From Phallusia mammillata (Eukaryota > Chordata > Ascidiacea > Phlebobranchia > Ascidiidae), in assembly GCA_003260075.1 (NCBI GenBank), contig QLIY01000149.1:111426-175425 (forward strand): DNA of 64,000 bases. Direction: 5' to 3'. Positions within the stretch are counted from its first letter, which is position 1; each line of letters starts with the position of its first letter. Both the position numbers and the translations under genes were made by a program. Below are positions 12,801-24,400 of the stretch, piece by piece. A model generated the notes under the pieces. That model was not told where the DNA came from. It saw only the letters and a list, made by a program, of their open reading frames with translations, and ran no database searches.

Positions 12801-15800
12801 CCTGCTACAAGTAAAAGTAAACCTAGACCTGAGCTGTTGCGAGATGCACGAAGTATTTTTTACGAACAAGGAGTGGCTGGAACAGATCATTTCTGCCAAA
12901 ATATTGCATATGATATGTCACGGCTCGCATAAATGCAAAGATTTGTTCAAAAACGTTTGTTTTATTTCGCATAAAAAAATAATTTTTCGGTGGTCCTTAT
13001 TTTTGGTTTCAAGTCGATGGCAACCCTGGGTATATGTGATATATACAGAAGTAAATGTTACACTATTTCTACCTGGACAATTTCTCTCGTCGGATCCATC
13101 GGCACAATCCAACTGATTATCACAAACTTCCGACCTCGAAATACAATGTCTCGCGTCGCAAGCAAATTCATCGCGAGTGCAATGAGACAAAGTTCCATCT
13201 AAATGTAGGAAAGGTGCCAAGAGTTCGTTATTCGTTTCTCATACATGCAGTAAACTTTTTACAAGAAACTCACTGCAGTTTTTCTCGTCCGAGCGATCCC
13301 TGCAGTCGTCATCACCATCGCAAACCCAAGCGGTAAGAATACATTTCCTTTCATGGACGCATGAGAAGAAACCGAACGGACACCTACAATGCAAAAAAAC
13401 GAAAAGGTGTAATATTCATGAAAAACCAAAAATGAACTAGAAGGGTGGCTTAGCACATATTGCCCTTGCACATACACTATAGCATATTTTGAAACATTAA
13501 TATATTTCCTACACTTATTTATATTGGGTCCCATATTAGCCATCGTCTTTTATAACCTTAGTCGTTTCTGCAGGCAAAAACTCATGGGTCCCCACACATG
13601 CAAAGTTGAAAATAATGCAATTCAAGAGATAACCATGAGAAAGTCGGGTGTTGTAAGGTAAAACACAGTGATCGGCACTGGGCTTAAATAATAATACTAT
13701 GTAGAATACAAACTATAAAATTAGATTCACCCCAGATATTGTTTGAAGTATGTCCTATTTAACGTTTTAAAAAACTGACCCATTTTAGGGGGCTAGTAGG
13801 GCAACTAATTGGGTTCGACACACAAACTAAAAAATATATAAAAACCACAATGACTCAATCAATAGTACTGCAAAATTTCAGCCCAATCCGCCAATGTTTA
13901 AAATTTCGACCACTAGAGGTGTTTTGAGCAACAACCGTTAATGTTTCTGACGTCATAGGGCTGTTAACAAGCCCCTAACTGCCATGGCGCAAAAACGACC
14001 ACCAAGCAACCCACCAACGAGCAACATACAACTGGTTGCCCTTGTAACACTATTGCTCCAAAGAAATCTTTCGTTTGTGGTGCCCAGTAACATACAAATA
14101 CGTTTTACACTTTAGGGGCTTGTGGGGTAAATGTTAGGACTACAGGGTTGAACACAACAATCGACACCTATAAATGGCATACTATACAAGAAATCCAAAT
14201 TTCAGCCAATTCTGACACTGTTTAAAAACTCACCCATTTTAGGGGGCTAGCGGGGTAAATACTGGGGTTATCAACAAAAACAAAGTGGGATGCACATCTA
14301 CATAACTACATCTACCATCTGTGTAAATTTCATCCAAATCCATCAAGGATTTGATGGAAAAACGAGTCGGACAAACTTTGGGGAGAAGAAAAATGAAAGA
14401 AAAAAAAGAAAAAACAAACAAACATTTTGAGTAAAATCAATATGTGTCCCCTTCAGGGAAGGGGACCCATAATTAAACCTAGGAAGGAACCAGGGTATTA
14501 CTTGAATTTAAGACACCTGTTACTGTTGGTGCTTTACAGTGTTAAACAGTACCTGTATTAACTACAATGTGCAGTTTATGATTGAAATGCGTAATGCATA
14601 CTACGTAACGTACACATACCCAGATAACACATCCGCTCTCAACCCAAACTATATTGACTTGACAACGTCATTTTTAATGTCAGTCACATTTTCGGTGTTG
14701 GGCAAAGTTCACTAGTAAAGTACAAGCTCAGCAGAAGATTTCATGGACTGTGGAATAATCCAGAAATTGTATGAGGAAAACAAGTGCGCAGGTAACCTCC
14801 GTGGATGATTAACTTGTGGTTAAACAAACAAACAACTTCTAGACTACGACGATAGTTGCTTCAATATTATGAGGCTGGTACGTAATAAATCGCGCCTCTT
14901 TCCAAAGCCGTTACGACAAATCTTATGTTTTTAATCAGGCTTACAATAACAGTTGCGTACGATAAATGTCGTTTGAGCATAATTTTACATCTCTAGGTGC
15001 GAGTGTGAAAACTTTTGTTTTTAAAGCAAGATGCAAATTAAAAAAAACACATCCAATTACTTTTTCTTCTTTTTATTGCTACTTTTATCTATAATTCACC
15101 GTTTCAAACCAGCTTTTCCACACCCAACTTAGCATCTCACAACACTCTTTTCTGAAGTTTAAATCAACTTGACAGCAAATATTTTGCGAGTGGCCCATGG
15201 AAAACGCCTTTCTCCACCTGCTCTAAAGTTACGATATGTTCTATATGTTCGTTCTTGAATGTCGTTCAACATCCGACAAGCAAGACGTACTTACATTCAT
15301 GCGATACACCAACACGACGACCTGAGAAATCACCCCACGCGCCATATGTTTTGGACTTTGTTCCTGCTATTTAGGCGCGAAAATGATGGGACGGGCACCC
15401 GGTACTCGGTATCGATGGTATCGAACGATTTCAGTGGTACTCGGTATCGAAATATTTTGTCTCAGTTTTCGATACCAACATGCGAGTACCGAAGACCGAT
15501 TTACACCATAAGAATACAGGCAACTTTATGCCAATATTGGCTTCGGACAGCACAAAATTGGAATAACGTTCCGCCACTTTACGTATATCCTTTCTCTATC
15601 ACGTGGAGATTACATTTTTCTGCATGTGTGTGTGCACGCCTGTACTGTACCCCGACCATGGCAGATAAATTAGCCAGTGATATACAACAACTAAGTACAA
15701 CACTACACTTAAGTACTCGGTAATCGTACTCGGTATCGAAGGTATATACATATGGTACTCGTACTCGGTATCGGTACTCGCTCCAAAACCTGGTATCGTC

Positions 15801-18036
15801 CCATCACTACGGCGAAATGTCGACAAACCAGGTTTAAAATGTAAAACCAACCGTTTAGGCTGTGAAGGTTGACAGTCCGACTCGTCAGAATCGTCTTCAC
15901 AGTCTGGGTCATTATCGCATTTCCATTTCTTGGGAATACATTGGTTGACTGTTGCACACTTGAATTCTGTGTCTTAATACACACAATAATCTTAAAATTT
16001 TGCTTAAGGTGAAAAATCTTACAATCAATTTGGAATCAAAATATTTGAAATACAAGTTGGCTGGAGGGGCGTAAAATAATCCATTTACACTTCATAACAC
16101 AAATTCAAAAGCACACAAAAATACAAACTCATTTATACTCCTACCAACCTGGACAAGTTCTCTCTTCGCAATTCAATTCATCAGACCCATCTTCACAATC
16201 ATTTTCACCATCGCATTGCCACTTCTTTGCTATGCATTCAGTGTCGTTGCATTGAAACTCGGACGGACGGCAAGTTGGCACCTATAGGGAAAAATAAAAT
16301 GAGTAAATTTGACACAAAACCTTTTATTAGTTGTGACGTGTGTTAAATTGACATTAGCACTTTCTCCGAATAGACTTGACAACTACGCATTTTGCACGAA
16401 GGTACAGTTTGTTGTTGTATCTTGGGATTTAATGATTCATCGATAACACACGTATAACTAGCTAATAATAATAATAATAAACAACAAACTAATGCATGTA
16501 TATTGTTTAAGGCAGTGATAGTTACCGGACAATTCTGTTCGTCGCTTTTATCCTCGCAATCAAACTCTCCGTCGCATTTCCACGTATTTGGAATACACTT
16601 CTTTCCGCATTTTGTTTCGTTTGCTTTGCACTTGCGGTTGTCTAAAAATGAAGGTTTTGTAAGAGTATGTTTCGGCCAAAACTTGAAAAATGTCTTATAA
16701 CCCTTTTGACAATTACTGAGAAGCTCGATTAGTCCGTAACAAAATGTGTGCTTGGGTGCCTGTACCATAATTTCGTTTCTACTATCATTTCATCCAAACA
16801 CACATTGCCTGCACTTAGAGATACAACACGCGCTAATTGGTCAAAATCTTCGCAGACCTTAGTTTAGAACTCCAATGGTCGTGTTTAAAAATGTCAAGAA
16901 AAACAACTGTTTAGGTGTTTAAGCAAGTTAACTTTGTTAATGACAAAATTGGGTTGTATGTGAGTCACGGTACGCGAGTAAACAACATCTCTAATACGGG
17001 CAAAACATTAGATGCTGTACTTGCAAGAGCATTTTACAACTATGGTAATCGGTCGGTGTTCATTTACCACAGATGATTGCTTTCTCGTCCGATCCATCCT
17101 TGCAGTCGTCATGTTCATCACACAACCACTGCTCAGAAATGCACAGACCATTATCACATGTGTATTCCAGCGATGCGTTGCATATCTTGCTCTCTGCAAA
17201 TATATAGCGGGTTGGTGTTAAGTAATAATCGTTGGGCGCAAACTACAGTGTGACAAGTTAGGGTTGTTTTTTAGCTTCCTTGGTGGCATGTTTTGAACCA
17301 GGGTCAAATAAGTTCGGACTGGGCGAGGTAAGGCCTGTCAGAAATCAGCTGATATACGCAAAACGGATGCCGCATAATGTTTCACAGCTTACGCCTACGT
17401 AAATATACATCAAAAAGTGGCTTATCCGAAAACTGTCCTGATAAATCCAAATGGAATTGTATTGTAATTGAGATTGCAAGAGACAGAAAATGAAGTGTTT
17501 GTGTGATACACGATCTCGACTACGCGCTGACGAAACCATCACGCGATTTTGCTCAGCCAATCGCACACGGCTGGTCGGCAAAGCAAATCTCGCGGCAAGT
17601 GCGTTTCTCTTTGCCCGCAATCGGGTGGAGCCCACAAAATGAATGCTTTTGCCATGCTACCGTTCGCGTACTGTTGTTTAGCCACGCGATCATACTTACC
17701 GCAGTTTAACTCGTCTGAATTGTCACCACAATCATTTTCCCCATCACAGGCAAACTTTATGAATATACAGCGTTTGTTTGAGCATTGAAACTTCTGGTTT
17801 TCAGCTGTACAAGCCAAACGCTTTGCATCTGATAAAAAGTACAAAGTATAAAATGTTTGAAACTTAAATTTAAAGTCATAAAGATTCAATAAGATTTCAT
17901 AAGATTTATAAGATTTCGATTCATATAGATTCATATACTTACCTATAATTGAGTGATGCAGTGTGATGGCAAAAACTACTAGCACAAAACAAAACCATTT
18001 TCGACAAAAAAGTGTTTCAGAGCTCAGAGCAGTCAT
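3896..18036 (-). CDS. VLDLR: VLDL receptor-like lipoprotein receptor (LDLR family)
   Basis: Type I endocytic receptor. Twenty exons, about 920 residues: 17943-18036, 17700-17828, 17068-17193, 16526-16641, 16149-16281, 15852-15972, 13274-13383, 13073-13198, 12283-12414, 11327-11446, 10673-10868, 10280-10393, 8591-8806, 8342-8463, 8004-8150, 7394-7528, 6791-6925, 6043-6108, 4698-4802, 3896-4215. Order: signal peptide; eight LDL-receptor class A repeats, each ending in an SDE-type calcium motif; two EGF modules (the second starting DDDEC); a six-blade YWTD propeller (LFWTD, LYWTD, LYWVD, VYWTD); a further EGF; a Ser/Thr-rich stalk; one membrane helix split by an intron; and a tail with FDNPVY, the clathrin-adaptor signal. 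Eight class A repeats match VLDLR rather than LDLR (seven), but a tunicate pro-orthologue of LDLR/VLDLR/LRP8 is likely. All junctions are GT-AG and phase-consistent. The start codon is followed directly by the signal peptide. Confidence 0.93.
4312..4742. repeat. direct duplication joined by poly-G, one copy with hAT insert
   Basis: Copy 1 (4312-4579) and copy 2 (4590-4742) share the same intron plus the 3' half of the receptor exon at 4698-4802. They are joined by ten G (4580-4589). Copy 1 contains a 109-bp element absent from copy 2. The exon fragment in copy 1 keeps its splice donor but has no acceptor, so it should not be spliced in. Confidence 0.85.
4365..4473. mobile_element. hAT-type MITE
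   Basis: Inverted termini CAGTGGTTCTTAACC and GGTTAAGAACCACTG bound a 109-bp element. Flanking octamers GCTTAGGA and GCTTAGAT match at 7 of 8 bases, as expected for the 8-bp target duplication of hAT elements. It contains eleven G (4404-4414). The neighbouring duplicate shows the site without the insertion. Confidence 0.8.
4912..5103. mobile_element. hAT-type element remnant
   Basis: It starts with CAGTGGTTCCCAACC but no matching right terminus is found. Ten-G tracts at 4976-4985 and 5094-5103 interrupt it. The string TTATTGCATCACAAT near 5068 recurs in the remnant at 63.9 kb, suggesting the same family. Confidence 0.5.
5485..5770. mobile_element. hAT-type MITE
   Basis: A 286-bp element with termini CAGGGGTGCACGAC / GTTGTGCACCCCTG and a perfect 8-bp target duplication GTCTAGAA on both sides. 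It lies in the receptor intron between the stalk exons and has no coding capacity. Confidence 0.88.
9291..9403. repeat. 47-bp direct duplication around ten G
   Basis: The sequence beginning AGATTACCCATGCAATTCGC occurs at about 9293-9339 and again at about 9357-9403. The copies are separated by ten G (9340-9349) and a few bases. It lies in the long receptor intron 8807-10279. Confidence 0.85.
12649..13028. mobile_element. hAT-type MITE, family with 36.1 kb copy
   Basis: Termini CAGGGTTGCCAT / ATGGCAACCCTG and a perfect 8-bp target duplication GGTATATG. The 380-bp element lies in the receptor intron between exons 13073-13198 and 12283-12414. A related copy in opposite orientation is at 36103-36399. 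Confidence 0.88.
13526..14470. repeat. interspersed repeat with GGGTCCC termini
   Basis: It begins TTGGGTCCCAT and ends GGGGACCCAT, an inverted terminal match. Inside are diverged repeats of a motif like CCCATTTTAGGGGGCTAG. A second copy (25,275-26,790) sits in a CC2D1 intron, and both contain the string ATGGGTCCCCACACAT. No reading frame of note. Type of element unknown. Confidence 0.6.
15381..15809. mobile_element. palindromic hAT-like MITE, family with 56.4 kb copy
   Basis: Left end near TGATGGGACG and right end CGTCCCATCACTA. The interior is full of GGTACTCGGTATCG-type repeats on both strands, so single strands could fold back. The target duplication is degraded here but perfect in the copy at 56361-56795. 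The element sits just downstream of the class A exon 15852-15972. Confidence 0.75.
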
Positions 18037-19552
18037 TATTTTTAAAGAACAACCTAACTTGTTCTAAATATGCATGATACAATAGAATAGAAGTCAATGT
18101 ATCACTGTAAAACAGGTCCTGTAAGGTTTTGCTTGTGATATTTTTCAAAAATCACACAAAACCAAAAGCCTAATAATAGCCTGGGGCCAATCAATGTGTT
18201 TTCTGTCTGCATGGGTAAGCTGCAAATAGATTTGGTAAAAAGAATGTAAGACAGAGAAATATTCTGAAAACAACCTATTTAAACTTAACTGTAGTTTATG
18301 AAAATCATATCATACCCAATAAACAATACCATTCAGTTTTTTGTAAACAACTCACAACTCTTTTCTGTTTGTCATATTAATTGGATTTTCATATTCTCTA
18401 ACATGTAGTACTAGAGAAAGATTCCAAAAATTTTTATGCACATTAATATCCCACACATTAACATATACTATTACCACTTCAAGTATAGTTAACCAGTTAA
18501 GCTCACTTCATCACGAAATAAACACCAACCCAGTATCTAACCGTTTCATAAGCAGTGTAAAAAGCACACTAAGCTGCTAAAATAGGGTCTGTCTATTTGA
18601 ACAGCAATGATTCGAACATTTCTCTTAATGGCATTTGTTGCATTTACAAACGTTGTGAGAAACAATACTAAGCATGGCGACTACCCGATGACTAGTATCT
18701 TGAAAGTTGAAATCAACAACATTAGTCAACTTTCCATGACTTCAACAAATATTTTATTTGCACAAGAGTTTTAGGCACCAACTAGCGGGTAAAAGTCTTT
18801 AGCAAAGGCCAAAGAGGCTGACTCAACTCAAATCGGCCTCCGCTCTTATTACCGGCTCAATGATTCGTCACGCGTGACGGCGCATGCCTTGTCCAAACAC
18901 TTCTGTCGTGGTGGTTACCGTACGCACATCTTACTTTTGAGACTTAATTAAATAACCTTTTCCGACCAATAAGCAAACTTTGCGAATATTTAAAGATGCT
19001 TTTGACGCATGGAATTTGTTCACACAAAGTAACTGACTATAAGTAATATTTTTAGCAATCGGAAAGTACATCTGTCCCGGTTTCAGTCAAATCGAATCAA
19101 GCATAAAAAATCCTTCATTTGAACAACTAAAAGACTACGTTTCCGCAAATATCGAAATATGTACATGACATGGTTTTATTTGCAAGCAGTGTTTAAAGTG
19201 CATACAATACAACATTTACTGTAATAAGTCGTCAATAGTACGTTTTTGTATACGCACGTGGTCAACTAAAATTCAATATTGCGTGACACGATTTTATTAT
19301 TTATCGATATAAATTAGTCTTCATACTAATGATAGCCCCATTACAAATTATTCAAGCCAAAAAGACAAATCCAACAATCGTAACAAACTGACATGTTGAC
19401 ACTCTTGGAACGTACAACTCAAGTCAAAACACAACGATTTGCATAGCAAAATAGAATCGTACTGCATTTTCTCATGCAATAAAATCAATTCACAAACATC
19501 AGCGGTCGTTTGACAACGATAATTTTCTTGTGATTCACTTTTCTGTACCACA
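18037..19552. other. intergenic, receptor upstream region
   Basis: It lies between the receptor start and the small gene ending at 19553. It contains AT-rich sequence without a supported frame. Promoter elements of the receptor should be here, but I could not single one out. Confidence 0.5.
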
Positions 19553-20013
19553 TTATGTGTTATACTTTTCCAACTCCTTCTGTACAAATGACTTCTTGGT
19601 AAGTGCTAGCTTGGCCTGTTCCTGAAAAGTAAAGCACACATTTTAATTCCAACGTTTTGAGCATTTCCAAGGTAACAATTTCATACAGAACTTACTTTCT
19701 TTCCTTGTCTTGCATAACTTTGTGCTTCAGCCCCAAGATGCTGATATTGTGCTGCCAAGCACATTGCATATTCTGCAAATAGTATATGGTTAAAGACAAA
19801 AGTGGACAAAAATTGGTTCTAGGGCTAGGCCTTCATGTATTTACCCTTTCTTGCATGTTGTGCACCCTCTTCCAAAAATTTCTTTGTCTCATCATGTTTC
19901 TTCTTAAGAGCTATCATCTCACGCTGCAAATCAGTCGGAGTTCTCTCACCACGTTGTTTAAACTTTCCCATTTTTGTATCAACAATTTTCATATCCAGTC
20001 GAAGTACCTCCAT
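19553..20013 (-). CDS. small helical charged protein, unknown function
   Basis: Three exons (19845-20013, 19696-19772, 19553-19621) join in phase through GT-AG introns into a frame of 104 residues. I do not recognise the family. The product is rich in Lys, Glu, Gln and Ala, predicted helical or coiled-coil, and ends in KELEKYNT. A stretch QGKKEQAKLALTKK recalls the core of Snf7/CHMP proteins, but the similarity is too short to assign. An acceptor AG lies ten bases before the ATG, so there is either a 5' UTR intron or a trans-splice site. It follows CC2D1 and another small gene on the same strand. Confidence 0.6.
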
Positions 20014-20341
20014 ACTGGATATACTACAAAACAAGTTAAAATCCCAATTACAATTTAGAAGCAAGCAATATTGCTAAGCTTGTCTGCTTTAAACCTACAT
20101 AACTTTTTATCGAACATTGTTATGTTTTACACCAAAGTAGTGGCTTGTATGTCTCTACTGAGAATATTTGAAACCACGAAGCATGTACACAAATAACTTG
20201 CAGTGGTAAAAGTTTATTGCATGGTATGTAACAAAAAATAGAACTTTGAAAAAACTGGAACAATGTCTTTACTGATAAAATATGTAAAACATTAAATACA
20301 AACAGGTACCAAAACATTTTAATGCAGCTTTACTAGAATTA

Positions 20342-20873
20342 TTAATTTCTTTTTGTACAAATGAAATTAAATTTAAATTTCTTTTTTGGGAGTGGACCTC
20401 CTTGTGGTGGCATCATATACTGTCTTGTATGTCCCTCATGACAAAACACAAACTTTGGATTTCTTACTGCAACAAATGAAAACACCGTTGAAACAGGCTT
20501 TGTGATAGGTCTGTCAAAAGTCAAATAAAAAAACTTTCTGGTCTACAATCACCCCCCCCCCCTTTCTTACTGCAACAAATGAAAACACCGTTGAAACAGG
20601 CTTTGTGATAAGTCTGTCAAAAGTCACATAAAAAAAACTTTCTGGTCTACAATCAGACAAAATCCAGATAATTGAATCAGGATGCAAGGATGCAGGAAAA
20701 TAAGGGCAAATTACTCTTTACTTGTAAAACTATCTGCTCTTCAAAACTAATATTTTGCAAAATGGGTCATGCTGGTTTTGCTGATGTGCACCTTGAACAC
20801 GACTGAGCATTTCATACAGAGTTGCCTCATATCCCAAGTTCCGTAACAACAAGAATGTTTTCTTAAACAACAT
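20342..20873 (-). CDS. small basic protein, unknown function
   Basis: Two exons (20792-20873 and 20342-20466) join in phase to a frame of 68 residues, starting MLFKKTF and ending in a Lys/Phe-rich tail. Codon structure and splice signals look real, but I recognise no family, and the N terminus could extend upstream. The acceptor and the intron before exon 2 are duplicated across a C tract (20453-20656). The second copy keeps the acceptor but only the first bases of the exon. Confidence 0.45.
20453..20656. repeat. about 93-bp direct duplication around eleven C
   Basis: The segment starting TTCTTACTGCAACAAATG and ending TCTGGTCTACAATCA is present at 20458-20551 and 20563-20656. The two copies differ at about three positions and are separated by eleven C (20552-20562). 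Confidence 0.9.
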
Positions 20874-21140
20874 GTCACTGTTGTTAACACTGAGGTTAAA
20901 TTTTATTCAATGACTAAATGTGACATGCATTTGGAATGTATGATAGAAATCTGTGTGGAAAAATGCAATAACCATCAAACAGACTAGATGTAGTTTCTAC
21001 GTAACAACAAGGCAACCAAGAAGCACAATTTGACTTCACTACGCACTACGCAAGCCATGCATCTTTCCAAACCCAAATTGTTGTTCACCTTTAAAATTAA
21101 ACTAAACTAAGTAACAAGGGCCCTTGACTAAAAGTTTATG

Positions 21141-21215
21141 GCAGCCTTCTACTGCACTTTAAATCCCCCCCCCCCCCCCCCCCCCCCCCCCGCAGCCTTC
21201 TACCGCACTTTAAAT
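21141..21215. repeat. 24-bp direct duplication around 27 C
   Basis: GCAGCCTTCTACTGCACTTT... at 21141-21164 recurs with one difference at 21192-21215. The copies are separated by a run of 27 C (21165-21191). Confidence 0.9.
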
Positions 21216-21266
21216 AACACACACACAAAAAAAACTCAAGTGGAATTCGTTTTCAAACTGTCTTTT

Positions 21267-21272
21267 TTTATT
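21267..21272 (-). terminator. polyadenylation signal of CC2D1
   Basis: AATAAA on the minus strand, 135 bases after the CC2D1 stop codon. Position and motif fit a cleavage signal. Confidence 0.5.
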
Positions 21273-21406
21273 CTGTTAGTTTCTTCAATGCAAATACTGC
21301 ATGCAGTTAACAATTTCTTCTGAATGAATTTCTGGTGTGACCTTTACACCAAAAATCCTTTATAGATATCATGCTGATTCATCTAGATATGCTACAAACA
21401 CCAAAC

Positions 21407-24400
21407 TTACTTTACAACCGGTTTTCTTGAGCTGCCACTTGGCTTGGGTGAGATTTGCTTTGAGCTACTTTTGCTTGTACTTGCTGGTGGAGAATGATGT
21501 CGCTTTCTATGTTCAATGTGAAGCCATTTCTCCTTGGTTGTGCTGACATCTGATCCAAGAAGAGGTGTTCGTAATCGTATGTACGCTTCAATTTTTCCCA
21601 CTGTGTTACGACCATCTTTAATCTGTAAGCAATTGAATACTGCATGTTTAAATATATTCATGATAGGCAAAATGAACACAAGTTTGGTAAATGTTTTGTT
21701 TGTGTGTAAAAACATGATTTACTGTGTTTAAACGGCTTTTTTTCTGAGGTTTTTGATACAGTTGTGCAAGCATTTCTGTTACCACATGTTTCATAACAGT
21801 ATAAACAGTGCTCTAATAAGCGTCTGGAAATTTCTCTGGAAAAGGCCTCGAACATCACCAGCATAAACATTTTAAACATGCATGTGCTCAGAACCTTCAC
21901 ACACTGTTTTTCTTATTCGAAGAATGGTGTACAGACTTTACAATTATTAAAAAGCGAGAAAACATGCAGGGTCTGTTGTTTCTTAGTATTTTATCTCTGC
22001 ACATTTACCTCCTCAACAGCATGAATTTCACAGTGGGCCTCAAGGGGTGCCAACTTTACTGTCACACTTCCAAAAGACTTATCACTTCTCAGAAAACCAC
22101 TATACAAAAAGATAAGATGGAATTTAGAAATATCCACAAAAAGCCCAATTGCAACTTCAAAACATACCCCTTTTGAAACACCTCAAGCTTCAGAGATTTG
22201 TTTTTCACAGCTCTATGGCTGGCCTTTAATTTTCTAATGAATGGAACACGGAAATGTTCATTAAACTTCAAATTTTTTGTGCCCTGACCCTCTTCACTCT
22301 TTCCCTTACATGGATTGTCCTACAAAATAAAGTTGGGATGTCAATGTACCAAACAACAGGAATAAAAGTACATGAACAAATTTTAGTAGTTTGGTGCTAT
22401 TACTCCGGTATGCTGAAAGGTGCACTAATCTACCTACGGCAGCCAAAATTTAAAACAAAACAATTTACACCTTTTACAAAACTTACATGTGGAAATGGAA
22501 ATTCCCACTCAATGAATATTTTTGCTTCTTTTCCACCAGTATTTAGATCCATACATTGCACTAATTCAAGTTCCATTTCATTACTTCCAAGGTCAGGAAT
22601 AATTTTTACAGTGTTGAAAGACCTGCAACGAATATTGTACTCAATCAAACCCTAAAACAAACATACAATCAAATTTCTGAAACAATTAATTAATTGATGT
22701 TTATCATTGTGTTTGTTTCTGAGCTATGTGTACACATTAAAATCATATTTTAAGTACTAACTGTGCTGATTTGGTCCAGGCCACGAAGCCATTTTATAGG
22801 CTAGGTACCTTGTCAACTTAGGTTTAGTTGGGCATAGAACCAGTGATCACAAAAGTCATATTTTGCAGCCGGTTCTGTCACAAAAATTTCATTGACAATA
22901 ACCAGTAATACTAACTGGTTTGCTGATCTCATAAAATTTCGTGAGACAGTTCTATAAAACCGGTGCGAACCGGCTGAATCCCACCACTGCATAGAACCAT
23001 AAAAGTCAAGAGACCTTATTAAATCTGTTAATATTCACATATTTTCCTATTTGAAGTTTAAAATATCACAGAAGCACTGAACTATTCTTACTTGTCTTCA
23101 TAGTAAAAGTGGGGAGGAGGATCACCATGGCGACGACAACTTCTCACATAATCATAGTCTGCCTGTGATGTTCCTGCAAGTCTGTCACATCTTTCAGCAC
23201 CAGCTACATCGCCAGTATGTGTCATCTGCTGCGCAAATGCCCTGGCTTTCTGCGATTTAAAATGTTATGTTTTAAAATGGAAAAAATGGTTTTAGCCTAA
23301 GTATTGTTTCAAGTTACAAACCATTACTACCACATAAATTTCAGTTAAAATGTGACTTTGTGGTTTTAAAAGATGCAAACATAAGTAATAATATAGTTCA
23401 AAGTTTAGAACATTTATTTTGCAGTTTAAAAAGAGTTAAAAAATCCATCTCTAATTTTTTTATTGTATTTGTTATCTTTATTGTCATTCTTATTTCCTGC
23501 GATGATGTTAATTGGTTAATTTAATTTTTAACATGAGTTTCAACTATTTTGGACCTCCACTTGCTTCTGCAGCATTTTGGAAAGTTTGGAATACAACTCA
23601 TCATCTTCCTCGGGTGTTGATTTTCTTGTGGACTTTGAAATTTCATGACTTTCAATGACCTCAAAACCTTCATCCCCATGTGAGCTTCTGCTGTGTTCAA
23701 CTGGTGGTTGTGGGACATTGGTTATATCAACCTAGAATTGAGCCAAGCTTTTCGTTAGAAAAAAACAAAATCTTCTTGTCATCAAAACGTCATGTTTTAA
23801 CCAGTGGTTCTCAAACGGGGAGGAATTTACTTTAAATTGTGTGGTTTGTAAATAGACACTACAGCCCTGGATATATAACCTGTGCAGTTCATTAAAGACC
23901 CCAGTTAAACTGATCTTTGTGTGGTTTATACTATGTAGTCTATAGAGGAGGGATAAAAAAGTTTTGGATTGGTAAGGAATTTGTCAAAAAAGGTTGGTAA
24001 TCGCAAGTCTAAACTGTACTGGCTAACATCAATGTAGTATTACAGTACATAAAAACAAGTTGTTTTTTTACATTTAAAATGGATTAAATGCTGCAAAGCT
24101 TGTTAGTTAACCTTCAAACCACTTTTTGCTGCCTGTATCATCTCATCAAAACCTTTCATTTGGCGCAAGTATTCCAATGCAGTTGCTTTGTCGCCCTTTT
24201 TCTTTGCTTCAAGTGCAGCTCTCTTAAAAGCAGCCTGTCGATTTTGCAGGAATGCCACTTGTTGGTCATATGGGGCTAATAGACAAAACAAAAAATATAA
24301 AATTGACCGTTTTGTACCCAATAAAACCAGAAGAGAGGTGTTGAACAAACCCAAATTTCATATGCACTACAATAAACATAGATCTTTACTTCACAAACTT

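Noticed and set aside
16461-16480. CRISPR-like or tandem regulatory array
   Set aside because: Only a short ATA/ATT microsatellite in a receptor intron; no spacer-repeat pattern is present anywhere in the window.
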